A DNA stretch of 64,000 nucleotides from Moniliella sp. 'wahieum' (lineage: Eukaryota; Basidiomycota; Moniliellomycetes; Moniliellales; Moniliellaceae): the NCBI GenBank assembly GCA_003971905.1, contig RSEE01000010.1:930001-994000 (forward strand). Direction: 5' to 3'. Both the position numbers and the translations under genes were made by a program. Shown here piece after piece: positions 44,820-55,865 of the stretch. The notes below the pieces were generated by a model, which was not told the origin of the DNA, searched no databases, and saw only the letters and a list, made by a program, of their open reading frames with translations. How positions within the stretch are numbered: position 1 is the first letter of the stretch; every line of letters begins with the position of its first letter.

Positions 44820-45062
44820 GGCCCCATACCCCGCTACACACCGACCCCGTTTGAATACGCAACAGCGTGCCCAAAGGGGGGCAGACTGCTCTTCTCACCA
44901 GCAACACCTACCCCGAAGAGCTACTCTAATCGAACACTCCGATCTCCCCTGCGCTTGCGGCATAGAATCGGAAACAAGACGCAAAAGGAGGGAGAAGGGA
45001 GGGGCGTACACAAAGGTGAATGATACTTGAGAAGAAATGATGGACATGCGGATGGGGATAGG

Positions 45063-46029
45063 TTAGGACGTGAATAGAACCAGTAACCCGGGAAGGACGA
45101 TAAGCAGGGCCAAATCGTCCAGGAGTGTGCTGAGGAACGGGGTTTCCCACGGTGGCTCGACTTGGCCCAGGGATGGCCCAGGGGAAGGAAAGGGGGAAGG
45201 GGAATGCAACATTGGCGTTCCTGTTCTGGCGTGGAGAAGGGCGTGGTAGATGCCTACTGAATACAGCCCTACCTCGAGCGCTACAAAGAGAGAAAAAATG
45301 GCTGCTTCTTTGTCAGTCTTTACTTTTTTCCCTATAGTGGATCATCAGAGGTAACGTACAACTGGTGTGAGAGGCATGGCGTTCCCCCATTGTAGTTCGG
45401 AACGTTGGGTAGCAAGTGTGCCCCACTGGTATCATAGGGTAACAGGGCGAGGCAGATAAATGAGACGACAAATAGGGTATGCGCTGCACCAAGCCAAGGT
45501 TGCATCCATGGGGTAGGGTAGGAAAGGCCAGTAGGAAGCCGCGTCTGCTCAAGGGGAAAGGGAAAGCCTCCTGGGACATGAGGCAGGTCAAGCTCATCTC
45601 CCATTTGCCTTTTCTCCCGCCTCTTGAACAATCGCTTCTACATTGACATCTCTCCTGTGTCCTGGAGGCGAGCGAGTGGGTGAATGGGCTGGCGAAGCGA
45701 CTTCTTCCAGCGGGAAAACCGTCTCGGTGATGGGAGGGGGAAACTCATTTCCAGGGGCGACGGAATGCCCGGCTCGGGGGTCGAAGCCGACGTGCGCAAC
45801 GAGGCGAGCGAACCAAAACTCACCTGGGACGGCGTGCGTTGTCGTGGCCGGAATCCCACATTCTGCGTGGGGGCAGTGAGGAGCGAGTGAGGTCCGAGGC
45901 GGCATGCCGCACGCTGGGCTTGGGGGGCTCGCTGGGCGGCGTTCGCCCTGCAGCGTGGGAAAGACGAGCGAGGCGGTCGCCCCCGCGAGCAAGAATTCGT
46001 GCTTTTCGTGCTGCGTGCCGGTCGGCCAT
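45063..46029 (-). CDS. GET2-like ER membrane protein
   Basis: The minus-strand N-terminus MADRHAARKARILARGGDRL followed by ARLSHAAGRTP resembles the basic RRxRILARGxxRL motif with which Get2/CAMLG binds the Get3 ATPase in tail-anchored protein insertion. After a Pro/Ser-rich linker there is a hydrophobic PWLGAAHTLFVVSFICLALL (about 45500-45440) and, near the end, LSTLLDDLALLIVLPGLLVL ending FTS before TAA at 45063-45065. Two clear membrane segments and an N-terminal Get3-binding motif match Get2 architecture, which has three. A third may be hidden by frame changes between 45150 and 45400. The assignment rests on architecture and one motif, so it is moderate. Confidence 0.5.
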
Positions 46030-46206
46030 GGGCGGTGGGAAGCAGCTGTCGCTCTCGCAGTCCCGGCGGCCAGGAGGGGGGCGAGGGGGTGTTGGTGACA
46101 GAGTGGGAATAGCAAGTTTTCGGGCTAATGAGTGGAAACGATTCATTAGTGGGCGCTCCCGCGCGGCCCCGCGCACACACAAGTTTCATTTCTGTCCCTC
46201 GCACCA

Positions 46207-46881
46207 CTATTCGCTACCAGGTTTATTTTTGATCGGGTAGATCGATGTCGATGATGCAGATGATGATGATGGCAGGCAATGAAGAGGCGTCAAAGGGGGA
46301 TACAGGATGGGGTACAGAAGATCATGAGTATACTCAGATGTGCCTAGCTGAGTGTGTAGACGAAGTCGCTGCGGGGACACACGCCGTGTCACTTGGCGGT
46401 CGAAACGTTCAGAGTCTTTCGTAGAGAGAAAAGCGTATGCGCTGAGCATCAGGCCCAGCATCTCATCGTCATCACAGTCGGAGATAGAGGTGAACACACG
46501 TGAAAAGCAAACGTGGGTCCAAAAGGGCACAAGAGAAAAGTTGAGAACACGCGGGGGGTGAGCCGAGCGACCAAGAAAGAGGAGTTTAGAGCATATCCAT
46601 CTGCCCCATAAGGAACCGTTCTCCCCTGGGGCTCGGACGAGGAAATCGCATGCCTGTTGTACGAGCACGTGGACGGCCCCGCGCCTTGGTTTCGCATCTT
46701 TCGACTTCGACGCAGATTCGGAAGGGGAGGCTTGGATCGACAATGCTGATCGAGTGGGGGGCAGGCTCGTCTCGAGGAACCCATGCTGGTTCAGAGACAG
46801 TCGAGGCGGGCGGCAGCGGTGATTGCATGGGCTCCGATGAGGTACACATTCAGGATACGAAGTGGCTTCGTTCGCTGTCAA
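46207..46881 (-). CDS. Uncharacterised 224-residue open frame
   Basis: One uninterrupted minus-strand frame encodes 224 residues starting MTANEATSYPECVPHRSPCN and ending IYPIKNKPGSE. It holds an FLVRAPGENGSLWGRW stretch, a short hydrophobic ILNFSLVPFWTHVCF-like part and an acidic DCDDDEM segment. I do not recognise any family. It lies upstream of the GET2-like gene on the same strand. Its unbroken length is unusual here, but part of it may simply be leader sequence of the GET2-like gene. Confidence 0.3.
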   Translation of the reverse strand: MTANEATSYPECVPHRSPCNHRCRPPRLSLNQHGFLETSLPPTRSALSIQASPSESASKSKDAKPRRGAVHVLVQQACDFLVRAPGENGSLWGRWICSKLLFLGRSAHPPRVLNFSLVPFWTHVCFSRVFTSISDCDDDEMLGLMLSAYAFLSTKDSERFDRQVTRRVSPQRLRLHTQLGTSEYTHDLLYPILYPPLTPLHCLPSSSSASSTSIYPIKNKPGSE

Positions 46882-46893
46882 ACCAGCTGGAAC

Positions 46894-47449
46894 TCAAGTA
46901 GAGCGTCGGGGATAGGCGTGGCGCAGCTGCGGTAGCGGGGCTGGATAAAAGGGCAGAGCGGTGGAGGAGGAGGGGGAGGCGGTGCCTTCTTCTGTTTGCC
47001 CGGGCGACGGGGACAGGAGGGGAGGCTCGACAGTGCGGGCCCTCAGGACTTCGTACTTGGGCTCGACGCGCTCCACCGCGTAGGCTCCCGCAAAGAGCGA
47101 GAGCGACGAGAGCGACGAGAGCGATGCGCGCCGGTGGCCCAGGCCGAAGTCAGAGGCCCACGGCGGGCCGAGCGGCGGGCGAGAGCGGGGAGAGTAGGGG
47201 GAGAGTGGGGGGGATATGCTCTCAGTGGCGAGGGCCGGGGCGGGCGGGGATGTCTTTGGGGCTGGACATGGTCTGCAGCAGCCACGGTTCCGGATCCAGA
47301 AGTGTCCGTCTTTGCCGTCGCCGCTTCTTGTACTCTTTCAAGAGCTGGACGCGCCCAGTGAGGCGCCTTTCCAGCCCGCCCTGTTGGCCCGGAGTAGTGG
47401 GGCCACGCGGGGGCAGTGCGGCTACCCCCGCACTAACCCATTCACGCAC
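46894..47449 (-). CDS. Fragmentary coding region, unidentified
   Basis: Minus-strand pieces look coding but sit in different frames: LTGRVQLLKEYKKRRRQRRT and LLDPEPWLLQTMSSPKDIPA (47350-47230), then ASLSSLSSLSLFAGAYAVER followed by VEPKYEVLRARTVEPPLLS (47130-47030) and a Pro/Ser-rich end near 46894. I cannot name a family. The region may form one gene with a frame change near 47200. Confidence is low. Confidence 0.3.
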
Positions 47450-47898
47450 GCATCGATCACCTTCATCAGCACGCCGTCTGGCCCATCATCACATCTGTGC
47501 AGTGCATCACACCTTACCTCGGCCCATCTGCACCACACCAGCAGGCGATATGATGCCGATGGGATGGCCCACATCTGATGGTCTGCGAGGAGAGCTATGT
47601 GGCATCGAGGTCATCTGATGCTGCTCTGTCTGCCCGCCTTGCCTTGCAGAGCACGCAACGCAGTGCCGATAGTCTCCGATGGCACTTATCCTCCCTTCGC
47701 CATATTCGAGTCCGGCAACGCCATGTCCAAGCGGGGACAGGGGGCAGAGGGGGGAAGGCAGCAGAGGAGCATGCAGCGCGCTGATTTTTGACAGGCGCAC
47801 CAAATGAAAGTGCACAAATGGTATCCCATTCCTAGTTACTAGGGTACTCCTCATATATGACCCGGGATCTACGCTCACGCCCCACACACTGTGGTACA
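47450..47898. other. Gene-free spacer
   Basis: Only short frames without similarity are present. I see no repeat, promoter motif or RNA gene that I can support. Confidence 0.4.
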
Positions 47899-49338
47899 CT
47901 AGCTTCGCCGCTGCGCCACTCTTCCCGGATCTTGCCTAGGTCGGCCTGGGGGTCGAACCGGCCCGAGGACGTCCTCCTCCTCACGCACTGCTGGAGCGAG
48001 CCGAGTCAACAGTGCTGCCAAACCTGGTTCCAGCGGCATGGCATCGCCGTCTCCTGCTCCTCCTGGTGAGAGCGGCAGCGCCTTGCGCCTGGGTTGCAAT
48101 ACGGGACTGCAATGGGACTGTGCTTTGCAAGTCGCGCCGCAATCCACTGAACCCCAACAAGTCGTCCAGCTCGGGGGAGGCGGGAGTGGATCAGCCGCGG
48201 ACCAGGGGCGGCGCCGGCAGTGACAGCACGCATCGAGACGCACGGAAGCCGGCCTCGGGATCGGTGGGAATGTCTTGCTCTCCTCCCGGGTTGGCGGGCG
48301 CTGGCGCGGTGGCGGTGGTAGGCGCGGCGCAGGTTCCGATGAGGGTGTACGTTCTTGAATCTTCAACCCCTCACACCAGTGAGACGGTGTCGGACGCATT
48401 CTCTTTCGTCACGAGATCTCGTAAGGGGGTGGCGGGCTCGGGCATGTACATGCCCGCGTCCTTTTTCCTGGGCTCCTTTCTGATGGGTTGGCTGATGGAG
48501 CTGGAGCCCGGGGAAATGCAGAAACGAACGGGGGCGGATTGGGACCATCCAAACGCGCTGTCACCTCTGGATGAGCTTCGTCCATCAACTCCACCTTGTC
48601 CTTCCGAATGTCCCAGGATCGTTCAAAACGCCAGGCTGCGCCCCGTCTCGAGCCGATTGAAGTAAGGATCTCAACTCGTCCGAAGTACCCATCTCCTTAC
48701 CCACTCGGAGCGCGCCCAGCACCTTCGGAGCAAAAGCATTCTTACCACCCGGGTCGTCGGCGGTATTGCGCACGACCCCGCCTCGCCCAAGACGAAAGCC
48801 TCATGGGTGGCCACCTTGCCGTTTTGGAACTTCGGGCTGGGCGCAGCGACTTTTCTCTCAACCGTGGAAGCGGGAGCAAAGAGGTACCCACACACGTCGG
48901 GGGTTGCGTCGTGAGTGATTTGGGTCCGGCGGCGGGACCGAGGATGGTGAGGGCTTGTTTGAGTGCAGGCACAGTGACGCAGCGGTTCAAAATCAGCGCC
49001 TCTTCTGCCCGCGAGCACTTGTCGCCGTCGTTGCTGGTGAGGAGGATGCTGGATGGACGAGCTCTTGGCGTCGGCGGAGGGCGAGGTGGAGGCGGGGCGG
49101 AGGAGGAGGCGAGGAGGGTTCCGCCACTGGCACGGAGAGCCAGCCGCGGAGGGGGCGGAGCGGCGGGCGAGCATGTCCTTAACGTCATGCGGGTGGGCGC
49201 GGCGGGTGCTTCGGCGAGCAGTCGGCGGGGATCTGGACGCGGAGCGAGGCAGGCGCGCCGGGGATCCGCGCCGCATCTCTTGCCTCCGCGATGAAGCGAC
49301 AGGTGGGTGGCGGTCATTACTCCCAATCCACCATCCAC
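47899..49338 (-). CDS. Unidentified protein, frames broken
   Basis: Minus-strand segments of coding texture occur in changing frames: EEALILNRCVTVPALKQALT and ILGPAAGPKSLT (49020-48920), DVCGYLFAPASTVERKVAAP and KFQNGKVATHEAFVLGEAGS (48900-48790), NAFAPKVLGALRVGKEMGTS and DELRSLLQSARDGAQPGVLN (48740-48640), then MELMDEAHPEVTARLDGPNP (48590-48530) and a Pro-rich tail to about 47900. The pieces join smoothly when frame changes are allowed, so one protein of about 450 residues is likely. I do not recognise it. The N-terminus near 49338 is Pro/Ser-rich and uncertain. Confidence 0.4.
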
Positions 49339-49534
49339 GGGGCGTGTTGGTCAGCCGCGGTAATTAATCCAAAATGTTTCGCCCAGCAGTTCCGCCCTCT
49401 TCCGGCCCCGACTGGCGGTGCCCAACTTTCAAACGTCAAATTGCAACCGGCAGGCACTGAACAACATGCACGAGTGGCGCCGTGGGGTAGTCTCGATCAG
49501 CGCCATCCTTTGAAGTGATCCATATTGTCTGTAA

Positions 49535-51421
49535 TCAATCCATCAGAGGCATCGCAGCGAAGCCACACGACAGCCCGCCGAGAGGGTTGGCGCAACAAAC
49601 GTAGTTGCGGTCGACGGCTACATCTCCGTCCACACATCTCCTGAGTCTGTCTCCCCACCAGCAAGGCAATCGTCGCCTCTGCCAGCAGCGAGACAACGCA
49701 ATGGAGAAGCCGCGGTAGAGCAACGGCAATCCCGGCCAGACCGATTTTGTGGGCTTGTCTCCTGGTCCGTCTCCTCCACCAGGATCTTGTAGAGCCATCC
49801 AGTACCCTCCATAAGGCAGCGGACGGGTTTCAACGCACGTGCGCAAACCCTTGATGCGAATGTGGAGGCCCAGTCCTGCCTGCGCCGGGCAGCGAGCTGG
49901 CAATGCTTTGTCCAGCACGCTGGGAGATGGGCTATCGGAACCCTGCCCCCGTGCAGAGACACGCTTGGCATGATGCGCCAGATCGTACACCGGCCGCACC
50001 TGCAACCTCCTCCGCACTGTTTCGATCGGAAGGGTGAGCAGGAGGGAGGCAGTTTGGCAGCGAGCGTCAGCAGCACCTCCACCCCCCTCCTACGTCGGGC
50101 GGAAGCAAGGCATCTACCACCAGTGGCGAGAATCAAGGCAGGACGGAGCGTGCAGTCCAGCAGCGCCGGGATCAACGTCCGTGGGGACAACCACAATTTC
50201 ATCCACCCGCCTTCTTCGTTAGCCATGGTGCGTAGGCTGCCCACCCCGGTGCCGTAGGAGCCACCGTACTTTGATGGGGCGGCACCGTGGTCTGGGCAAT
50301 GGCACGTGTTCGTAAGGTCGAGATGGGCGCCATGGCCAGACCTGTGATGGCATGCTGCGACCGAGGCGAGCCAGGCCTGCCAAGGGCCCAGCGCAAGAAT
50401 GTACTCGGCGGGTGCATCCTCTCCCAGCGCCAGATCGCGGATGGCCAGAACCGAGACCATGCTTGGTGCGGCAGCTGCGGCGAAAAGTGTCAGACTTTGC
50501 TCACTACCGGGACCAGGACCTTGTCCGCTTCGTCAATGAGAAAGGTGAGTGTCAACCCTTTGAACAGACCCTTCCCCTTCCCGACTTTTGACCACGGCTT
50601 TGCCCATAGCCCAGAGCCCACCGCGAAACAGGATTGGTATGCAACATTGTAAGCACCCACACTAGCATCTCCTTCTCCTTCTTCTTTGTCGGCCTTCCTG
50701 TGTAGAGTGACGTCTCGCACAACGTAGCCCGCCCTCGTCCACCTCTCTCCGTTGAGCTTGGCGAGGTCGGTCGACTTGCCATGGTGGCTCAACAGGTCAT
50801 GGAAGTAGTGGCCGCTCATCTTCGTCCAGGAGCTGGGCCAGAGAAATGGTCAGCACTGCGATCCCCACCTAAGCTCTTGTCAAAAGAACGCGGCGGTAGG
50901 ATTGCTTACCTCGTCGTCTGCAGCACCAAATTCGCGCCCGCCGCGCTGGGTGCCCGGCTCTTCGTCAGCGTCGAAGTCGGGGGCGGGGTGGGTGGGCGGG
51001 AGATGGTTTTCCTGTCATCAGGCTCCTGTTCTTCGTCCTTTGCCTTCCTCTTGGGCTGGCTGGACGCGAGGGGAAGAGGAGCGCCGATACTGTACTCGAC
51101 GGCCTGGCCTTGCTCAAAGCCGGCCTTGGCAAACGCATGCCAGACGCTGGGACGCGGACACCACTGCACCTGGAGGAGGATGCGGGCCACCTCGAGGGGC
51201 TGTCCCAGCGCAGTGGAGGCGTACTCGAACGCCAGGTCTTGGAGGCCCAGCGTGGCGCTGCCGAGCGAGTCGTCGGCCATGGCCTGCGGTGGATGGGGCT
51301 GCGAGCGCGGTCGGTGCGCCCCAGAAACCCGAAGGCTGCGTCCTGGCGGCAAGGCTCGGGTGCTCAATGTTGCAAACGGGCAGGTCGCCGGCACGTGACC
51401 GTCTTCGGCCTGGCTGCGCAT
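49535..51421 (-). CDS. UGO1: Ugo1-like mitochondrial outer-membrane carrier protein
   Basis: The minus-strand product resembles Ugo1, an outer-membrane relative of mitochondrial carriers that links Fzo1 and Mgm1 in mitochondrial fusion. Typical pieces in order are LAFEYASTALGQPLEVARIL with LLQVQWCPRP (about 51220-51150), an acidic/basic linker, AGYVVRDVTLHRKADKEEGE (about 50720), GKGKGLFKGLTLTFLIDEAD (about 50570-50510), MKLWLSPRTLIPALLDCTLR (50210-50150) and, after frame changes, a carrier-like IETVRRRLQVRP region and GLRTCVETRPLPYGG (about 49830-49790). The end near LYRGFSIALS (about 49700) is followed by an unclear C-terminus. The start at 51421 is the upstream ATG; MADDSLGSATLGL at 51280 is the alternative. 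It is divergent from the dehydrogenase gene. Confidence 0.7.
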
Positions 51422-51613
51422 GGTTGAATTGTGACGTCAGTCACGTGGAGGGTGGGGCTCTAACCGGCGGCCATAACCGGTACCCGGTAAGCGGCAATAA
51501 GCTGCTTGAAGCTTGAGTGGGGAAGCTGGTCGCAACATCCTGCAAGAGCCGCTGGGCTGCGGACGCCTCCACCCCGCCCCACCGCCATCTCTGCCTCCCC
51601 GCTGTGCTGCGCC

Positions 51614-52551
51614 CATGTCCCCATCCCCATCCAGACCGCCCGCGAGCACATCGCCGCCGCCCGTGCGCTTGACGGCCCCCGCACCCACCGCCTCGCCGGC
51701 AAGGTGGCCATCGTGACCGGCGCAAACAGCCTGACTGGCATTGGACGCGCTACTGCGCTGCTCTATGCCCGCGAGGGCGTTGCCCACCTCTATGTGACCG
51801 ACTATGACGACTCGGAGCTCCCCGGCTTGGTGTGCCGAGGTTACGCGCGCTACCCCGACGTGAAGGCGACGGCGGTGCAGGGCGACATGTCAGACGAGGC
51901 GGTGGTGCGGCGTTGGTGGACCAGGCGTTGCGTGAGGAGGGCCGGCTAGACATTTATTTTGCCAATGCCGGCCGCGCCCCGCCGCATTCCTCGAGAGCAC
52001 CGACGCTGAGGAGAGCCTCGAGGTGCTGAAAGTGAACACTTTGAGTGTGCTTCTCGCCCTCAAATATGCCAGTGAGGCGATGCAGGTCACCTCGCGGCCA
52101 AGCCGCATGCTGGCGGTGCCATCCTCGCTACCGCCTCCGTGCCGGCCTGCGTGCCAATGCCGGCCCCATCGACTACTCGGCGTCCAAGGCGGCAGTGATC
52201 TCCATGGTGCAGAGTGGCGCCTTTGCGCTGCGGGGCACCGACGTCCGTGTTGTCGGCTTGGCGCGGGCTTGATCAGTACTGGCATGACCGAAGTGTGTTT
52301 GAGATGGCCCGTGCCCGCGGTACCGAGGACAAGGTGGGGCAGATCAATCCCCTGCAGCGCACGAGCGCCGGAAGAGGTGCGTCTCTTCCCTTGCCTGCTC
52401 CCTCTCGCTAGCCCTGACTGACGACCAATAGATTGCCCAAGCGGCGCTCTTTCTCGCCTCTGACGAGGCGTCCTACGTCAACGGCGTCGTTCTTCCCGTC
52501 TGCGGCGGGCTGTCGGCGTCGCATCCCTATGTTGGCAAGCCCAAACTGTGA
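51614..52551 (+). CDS. Short-chain dehydrogenase/reductase (SDR)
   Basis: This is a classical SDR, an NAD(P)-dependent oxidoreductase with a Rossmann fold. The cofactor motif is [20 protein letters not shown] (about 51706-51765), followed by [11 protein letters not shown] (NAG motif, about 51950), [20 protein letters not shown], the active-site [13 protein letters not shown] with the Tyr-x3-Lys pair (about 52170), [20 protein letters not shown] and the closing [20 protein letters not shown] (about 52460-52510) before TGA at 52549-52551. An intron near 52376-52432 (GTGCGT...AATAG) precedes the last exon. Three or more frame changes occur. The start codon is uncertain, as the coding frame before [20 protein letters not shown] lacks a clear ATG. 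The substrate cannot be predicted. Confidence 0.88.
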
Positions 52552-52681
52552 ATGCGTTTCCCTCTATGCGTCCTTAGCCCATCCCTCAACCCGAGCTCTC
52601 AGATCTTAACTGATGCGGCTAGAGAAGAACAAGAATGCAGGATGATGAATAGTAGAGTAGTCGTATTTGCTGGAGGTAGGG

Positions 52682-54176
52682 TTATTCCCACATGACTTCT
52701 GCCAGCTCCTCGGTGCATGTCTCGCGCGCCACCTCACCTGCGCCCTCATAGACGGGGGTGCAATCCTTCTCGCAGACGAAGATCAGGACCGACCCCAGGT
52801 AATGCCAGACTTGACCAGTCGCTCATTACCAGTCAGGGCCGAGGCCCGGGCCAAGCCGCTCCCCTCGGGCACTGCAATGCTCCGCCCGAGCGCTGCCTCA
52901 ATCTCCCGTCGGTGGGCCGAGGCAGCATCTTCCTCTTTGGAATCGGTGGGAACAGCATGCGGGTCTTGAATTTTGTTGGGACGCAACATGTTTACCACAT
53001 TGGGCATCAGTTGTAGTTCAACACGCGCTTTCCGCCGCACTGGGGACAGGTACCAGCAGCACGGGGGTCGTAGGCATCAGGGTATGGGGCGCCAAGGGTT
53101 TCTTCCAAAAGCGCGAGTAGACGTCGCCCTTGTTGCTAAAGGGTAACGGCTCCCCATCAAATCATATCGGATCAACTGGCTCGGCAACCGACTCACACGT
53201 TCCACAAACGACTGGAACACCATATCGACCGTTTTGAGTACTTGCCGCTCATACTTCTCACCGGTGGGGGCCTTGCCGGCACTGGCAGCTTCTGCCTCTG
53301 CCGCTGCCGCTTCTTCCACCTTGACCCCTTCGGGCAGCGTCGTGCTAGGCTTGTACGGCTCTGGGACAGTGGAGATGTACTCTGCCCCCGTGTAAGCTGG
53401 CACATTATCCCACTTGGACCGGAGCTCGGATGCACCCGCATCCAAAGAGGCTTTGATGGCCATCTCTTCTTCCAATCGTACCGCATCCGCATCTGCTTCG
53501 TCCTCCGACTCACTCTCGTCCGAATCCGATACGGAAGGGACCTGTTCCTTCCCAACCGATGGGGACTCTTGCGCCGACGCGCGGCGGGGGGAGCAAATGG
53601 GTTGGAACTGGCGGTAGAAAAGGGATTGCTACCCGAAGCAAAGGGTTGCTTGCTGCCGCGGCCCCGAGCCCGCGGCAAATGGGTTGGAAGTTAAGAGCGC
53701 TTTCCGTTCTTTCTCTTCGTTTTCCTTTTGTTGAGCAATGCGCTCTGCCTTGGCGCGCTGGCGCTGCGCTTTCTTTTCCAGACGAGCGGCCCAGCGCGCA
53801 TTGTAGGTGGTGGAGCGGAAGACGCGGACCGGACGCGAGTCGCGGTAGCGTTGGCACTGGGCCCGCGCACACGACCAAACACTCAGCGTCCGGTCAAACG
53901 CACTGCCCTCGAGCGGCGCAAAAATTTGCACCACCAGTTCCATCTCGTGGCCACAGATCCTGCACTGCGACACGGCTTCGGCGCCGGGGGCAGCGCGGCG
54001 GCGGCGGCGGGGAGGTTGCGGAAGGGAAGCCAGGCGGGCTTGCCGCCAATGCGGGACACGAGCGGGTTGGCCTCGTCTTGCGCCTCGAGGCGCCGTGGCA
54101 GGCCGAGGTACACCCCGCTTTCCTCCTCTTCGTCCGACGAGCCCGAGTCCGAGTCCCACTCGGGTGCGGCAGCCAT
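52682..54176 (-). CDS. TSR4: TSR4/PDCD2-like ribosome biogenesis factor
   Basis: Tsr4 is a cytosolic dedicated chaperone for ribosomal protein uS5 (Rps2) in 40S assembly. The minus-strand N-terminus reads MAAAPEWDSDSGSSDEEEES and GVYLGLPRRLEAQDEANPLV with SRIGGKPAWLP, the Tsr4/PDCD2 opening. A zinc-binding region (CRICGHEMELVVQIFAPLEG, then RTLSVWSCARAQCQRY) follows, then a basic linker rich in Lys/Gln. The PDCD2 C-terminal domain shows VPAYTGAEYISTVPEPYKPS, MVFQSFVERVSRLPSQLIRY, CGGKR-type VLNYNLMPNVVNMLRP and a final LGSVLIFVCEKDCTPVYEGA before TAA at 52682-52684. Frame changes are frequent. It is divergent from the NME6-like gene, with about 150 bases between starts. Confidence 0.9.
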
Positions 54177-54322
54177 GGTGGGGGGAGCGTGGTGGGGGCG
54201 GAGCAGGCTGGGCAAAAAAAATTGGCTGGCCAAGTGCGCGTGCTGCCTAGCCCACGTTGCACCGATGGGCCTGAACGATTGAAACGTCCTGTCTGCGACT
54301 GGGCTGGCCGAAGGAAGCCGCA

Positions 54323-54930
54323 ATGTGTCCCCCCCGCCTTCTGCCGCCGTCCGCCAATGCTGCTCTCGACGCTGCCGCGGGTGGCGAGAGGAGGGGGTGC
54401 GCCAGGCCATGCGGCTGCGCGCCGGCGCCACAGGAAGTGACACTTGCTCTGATTAAGCCCCGCGGTTGCTGCGCATGCGGAGGACGTGGCCACCATCCCG
54501 CGGCCTGCAGCGCATCGAGGCCCTGCACCTCGTCCAGTCCCAGTGGATCGCCTGGACCGATGCGGATGCCGCCCAGTTCTACGCCGAACACGAGGGCAGA
54601 TTCTTTTTCCCCCGCCTCGTTTCGGGCATTCGGCCGGCCCGCCCTCGCCCTCGCCCTCAGTGGCCCCGATGTGATTCGCCGTTGGCGCACACTCTTGGGG
54701 CCAACCAAGGCCTACAGGGCCAAGAACGAAGCACCGTCTTCTCTCCGGGCCCGGTTCGGGCTGACCGACCAGGAACGCTTTCCATGGGAGTGGTGAGTGC
54801 ATCGCGTTGATGCGGCCACCTAGACTTACCTTGGACAGATTCCATCCCCTCGGCCTTACGAGAGCTGAAGTTTGTCTTTCCCCATTGGGACGCCCAGGCC
54901 TACCTGGACCAACACCAGGGCAGAAGCTGA
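54323..54930 (+). CDS. Nucleoside diphosphate kinase, NME6-like
   Basis: The family transfers the terminal phosphate among nucleoside triphosphates through a phosphohistidine. Visible pieces are EVTLALIKP (about 54430), IEALHLVQSQWIAWTDADAA and QFYAEHEGRFFFPRLV (54510-54620), ALALSGPDVIRRWRTLLGPT (54640-54700) and EAPSSLRARFGLTD (54730-54770). An intron of about 40 bases (54796-54835, GTGAGT...GGACAG) is followed by IPSALRELKFVFPHWDAQAY and LDQHQGRS, stop at 54928-54930. The spacing and the C-terminus past the GLTD motif fit the NME6 subgroup. I do not see the usual N-x-x-H-x-SD histidine motif, which should fall at the 54780-54840 exon junction. A second possible start at 54358 gives MLLSTLPRVARGGGAPGHAA, which resembles a mitochondrial presequence. 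Confidence 0.75.
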
Positions 54931-55120
54931 GCCTCAACTACGAAATACATCTGGCGGGACATTCAAGTGAGATGGGGGGAGGAAGGGATGAGGCCAGAGT
55001 GTGCATATGCCATGTGATTGGGGGAGACGCCCAAAGAGGCAATCGAGTGGAGAGCCAAAAAGGCAATCGAGTGGAAAGCCAAAAGCCGCTCCGCGCGGGG
55101 CCGCATTTTGGACCGACCGC

Positions 55121-55729
55121 TTAGCGGTAGCGGCCGAAGCGAGAGCGTGTCGCGCTTCTTGATGGTCGCGTTCTTGCCACCATGCTGGGTCTTGTTGAAG
55201 CGTGAGGGTGACCCTTGCCCAGACCCCGGGACTTCTTGCCGGTGGCCGTAAGGCCCACGCGATCGCGGTGTTATTGGCCCACAATCCAGTGTTGGCCGCG
55301 TCGCGGCGAATGGCCTTGTGGAGGGGTCGACGGCAATCACCTCGTAGTACTGTAGATGCCGTCCTGGTTGATCCAGTACGAGTTGAGGATGCGCAGGTTG
55401 CCGCACTTTTCCCCACGCGCTCCTCGGCGGTGGAGCGGAGAGTGCGCTGGTACTTGAGGTGGTTGACACCCTGGTGCACGGGCTTGCCGTAGGTGATGCC
55501 CTTGCTGACGGGCTTTTTGCGGTTGCCACGGCGACGCGCACACGGTAGATGACATAGCCTGCTTGGCTTTGTACCCGAGGCGGCGGGCCTTGTCGGGGCG
55601 CGAGGGCCGCGACGCGCGGTGGATGGCGTTGAGCTGGCGGTACTCCCAGCAGCGCAGCCGGAAGAGCAGACGCAGCACGTCCGACTGCTTGTTGTTGTAG
55701 AGCGTCTGGAGGTAGGTGTAGGCACCCAT
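55121..55729 (-). CDS. RPL15: 60S ribosomal protein L15 (eL15)
   Basis: This is a core protein of the large ribosomal subunit. From the ATG at 55729 the minus strand reads [40 protein letters not shown] and [17 protein letters not shown], then after frame changes [61 protein letters not shown] and [14 protein letters not shown]. It ends LSRFGRYR with TAA at 55121-55123 when the last frame is followed. Total length matches the usual 204 residues. At least four frame changes appear in about 600 bases, far too many for a living gene of this kind. It is divergent from uL18, sharing a 285-base promoter. Confidence 0.95.
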
Positions 55730-55789
55730 TGCGGCGGCGGTGGGGCCAAAGCAGCTCGCCGGTCGCCACGGCTCATCAGGGCGGCAGCC

Positions 55790-55865
55790 AACCCTAGCCC
55801 CCCGCTGTCCAAATGGGCCGCAGCAGCAGCCCCACTCGCCCCCCCCCGCCCTACTCGCAACCCTA
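55790..55865 (-). promoter_or_regulatory. Two AACCCTA (TAGGGTT) boxes in shared eL15/uL18 promoter
   Basis: AACCCTA occurs at 55790-55796 and 55859-55865, both in the same direction, within the 285 bases that separate the two divergent ribosomal protein ATGs. It is the reverse complement of the paired boxes before RPS29. Tbf1-type binding is the likely role by analogy with other fungi. Confidence 0.6.

Noticed and set aside
47951-47961. Minus-strand B-box match GGTTCGACCCC
   Set aside because: No acceptor, D-arm or anticodon arm can be folded around it; it lies in GC-rich coding-like sequence.
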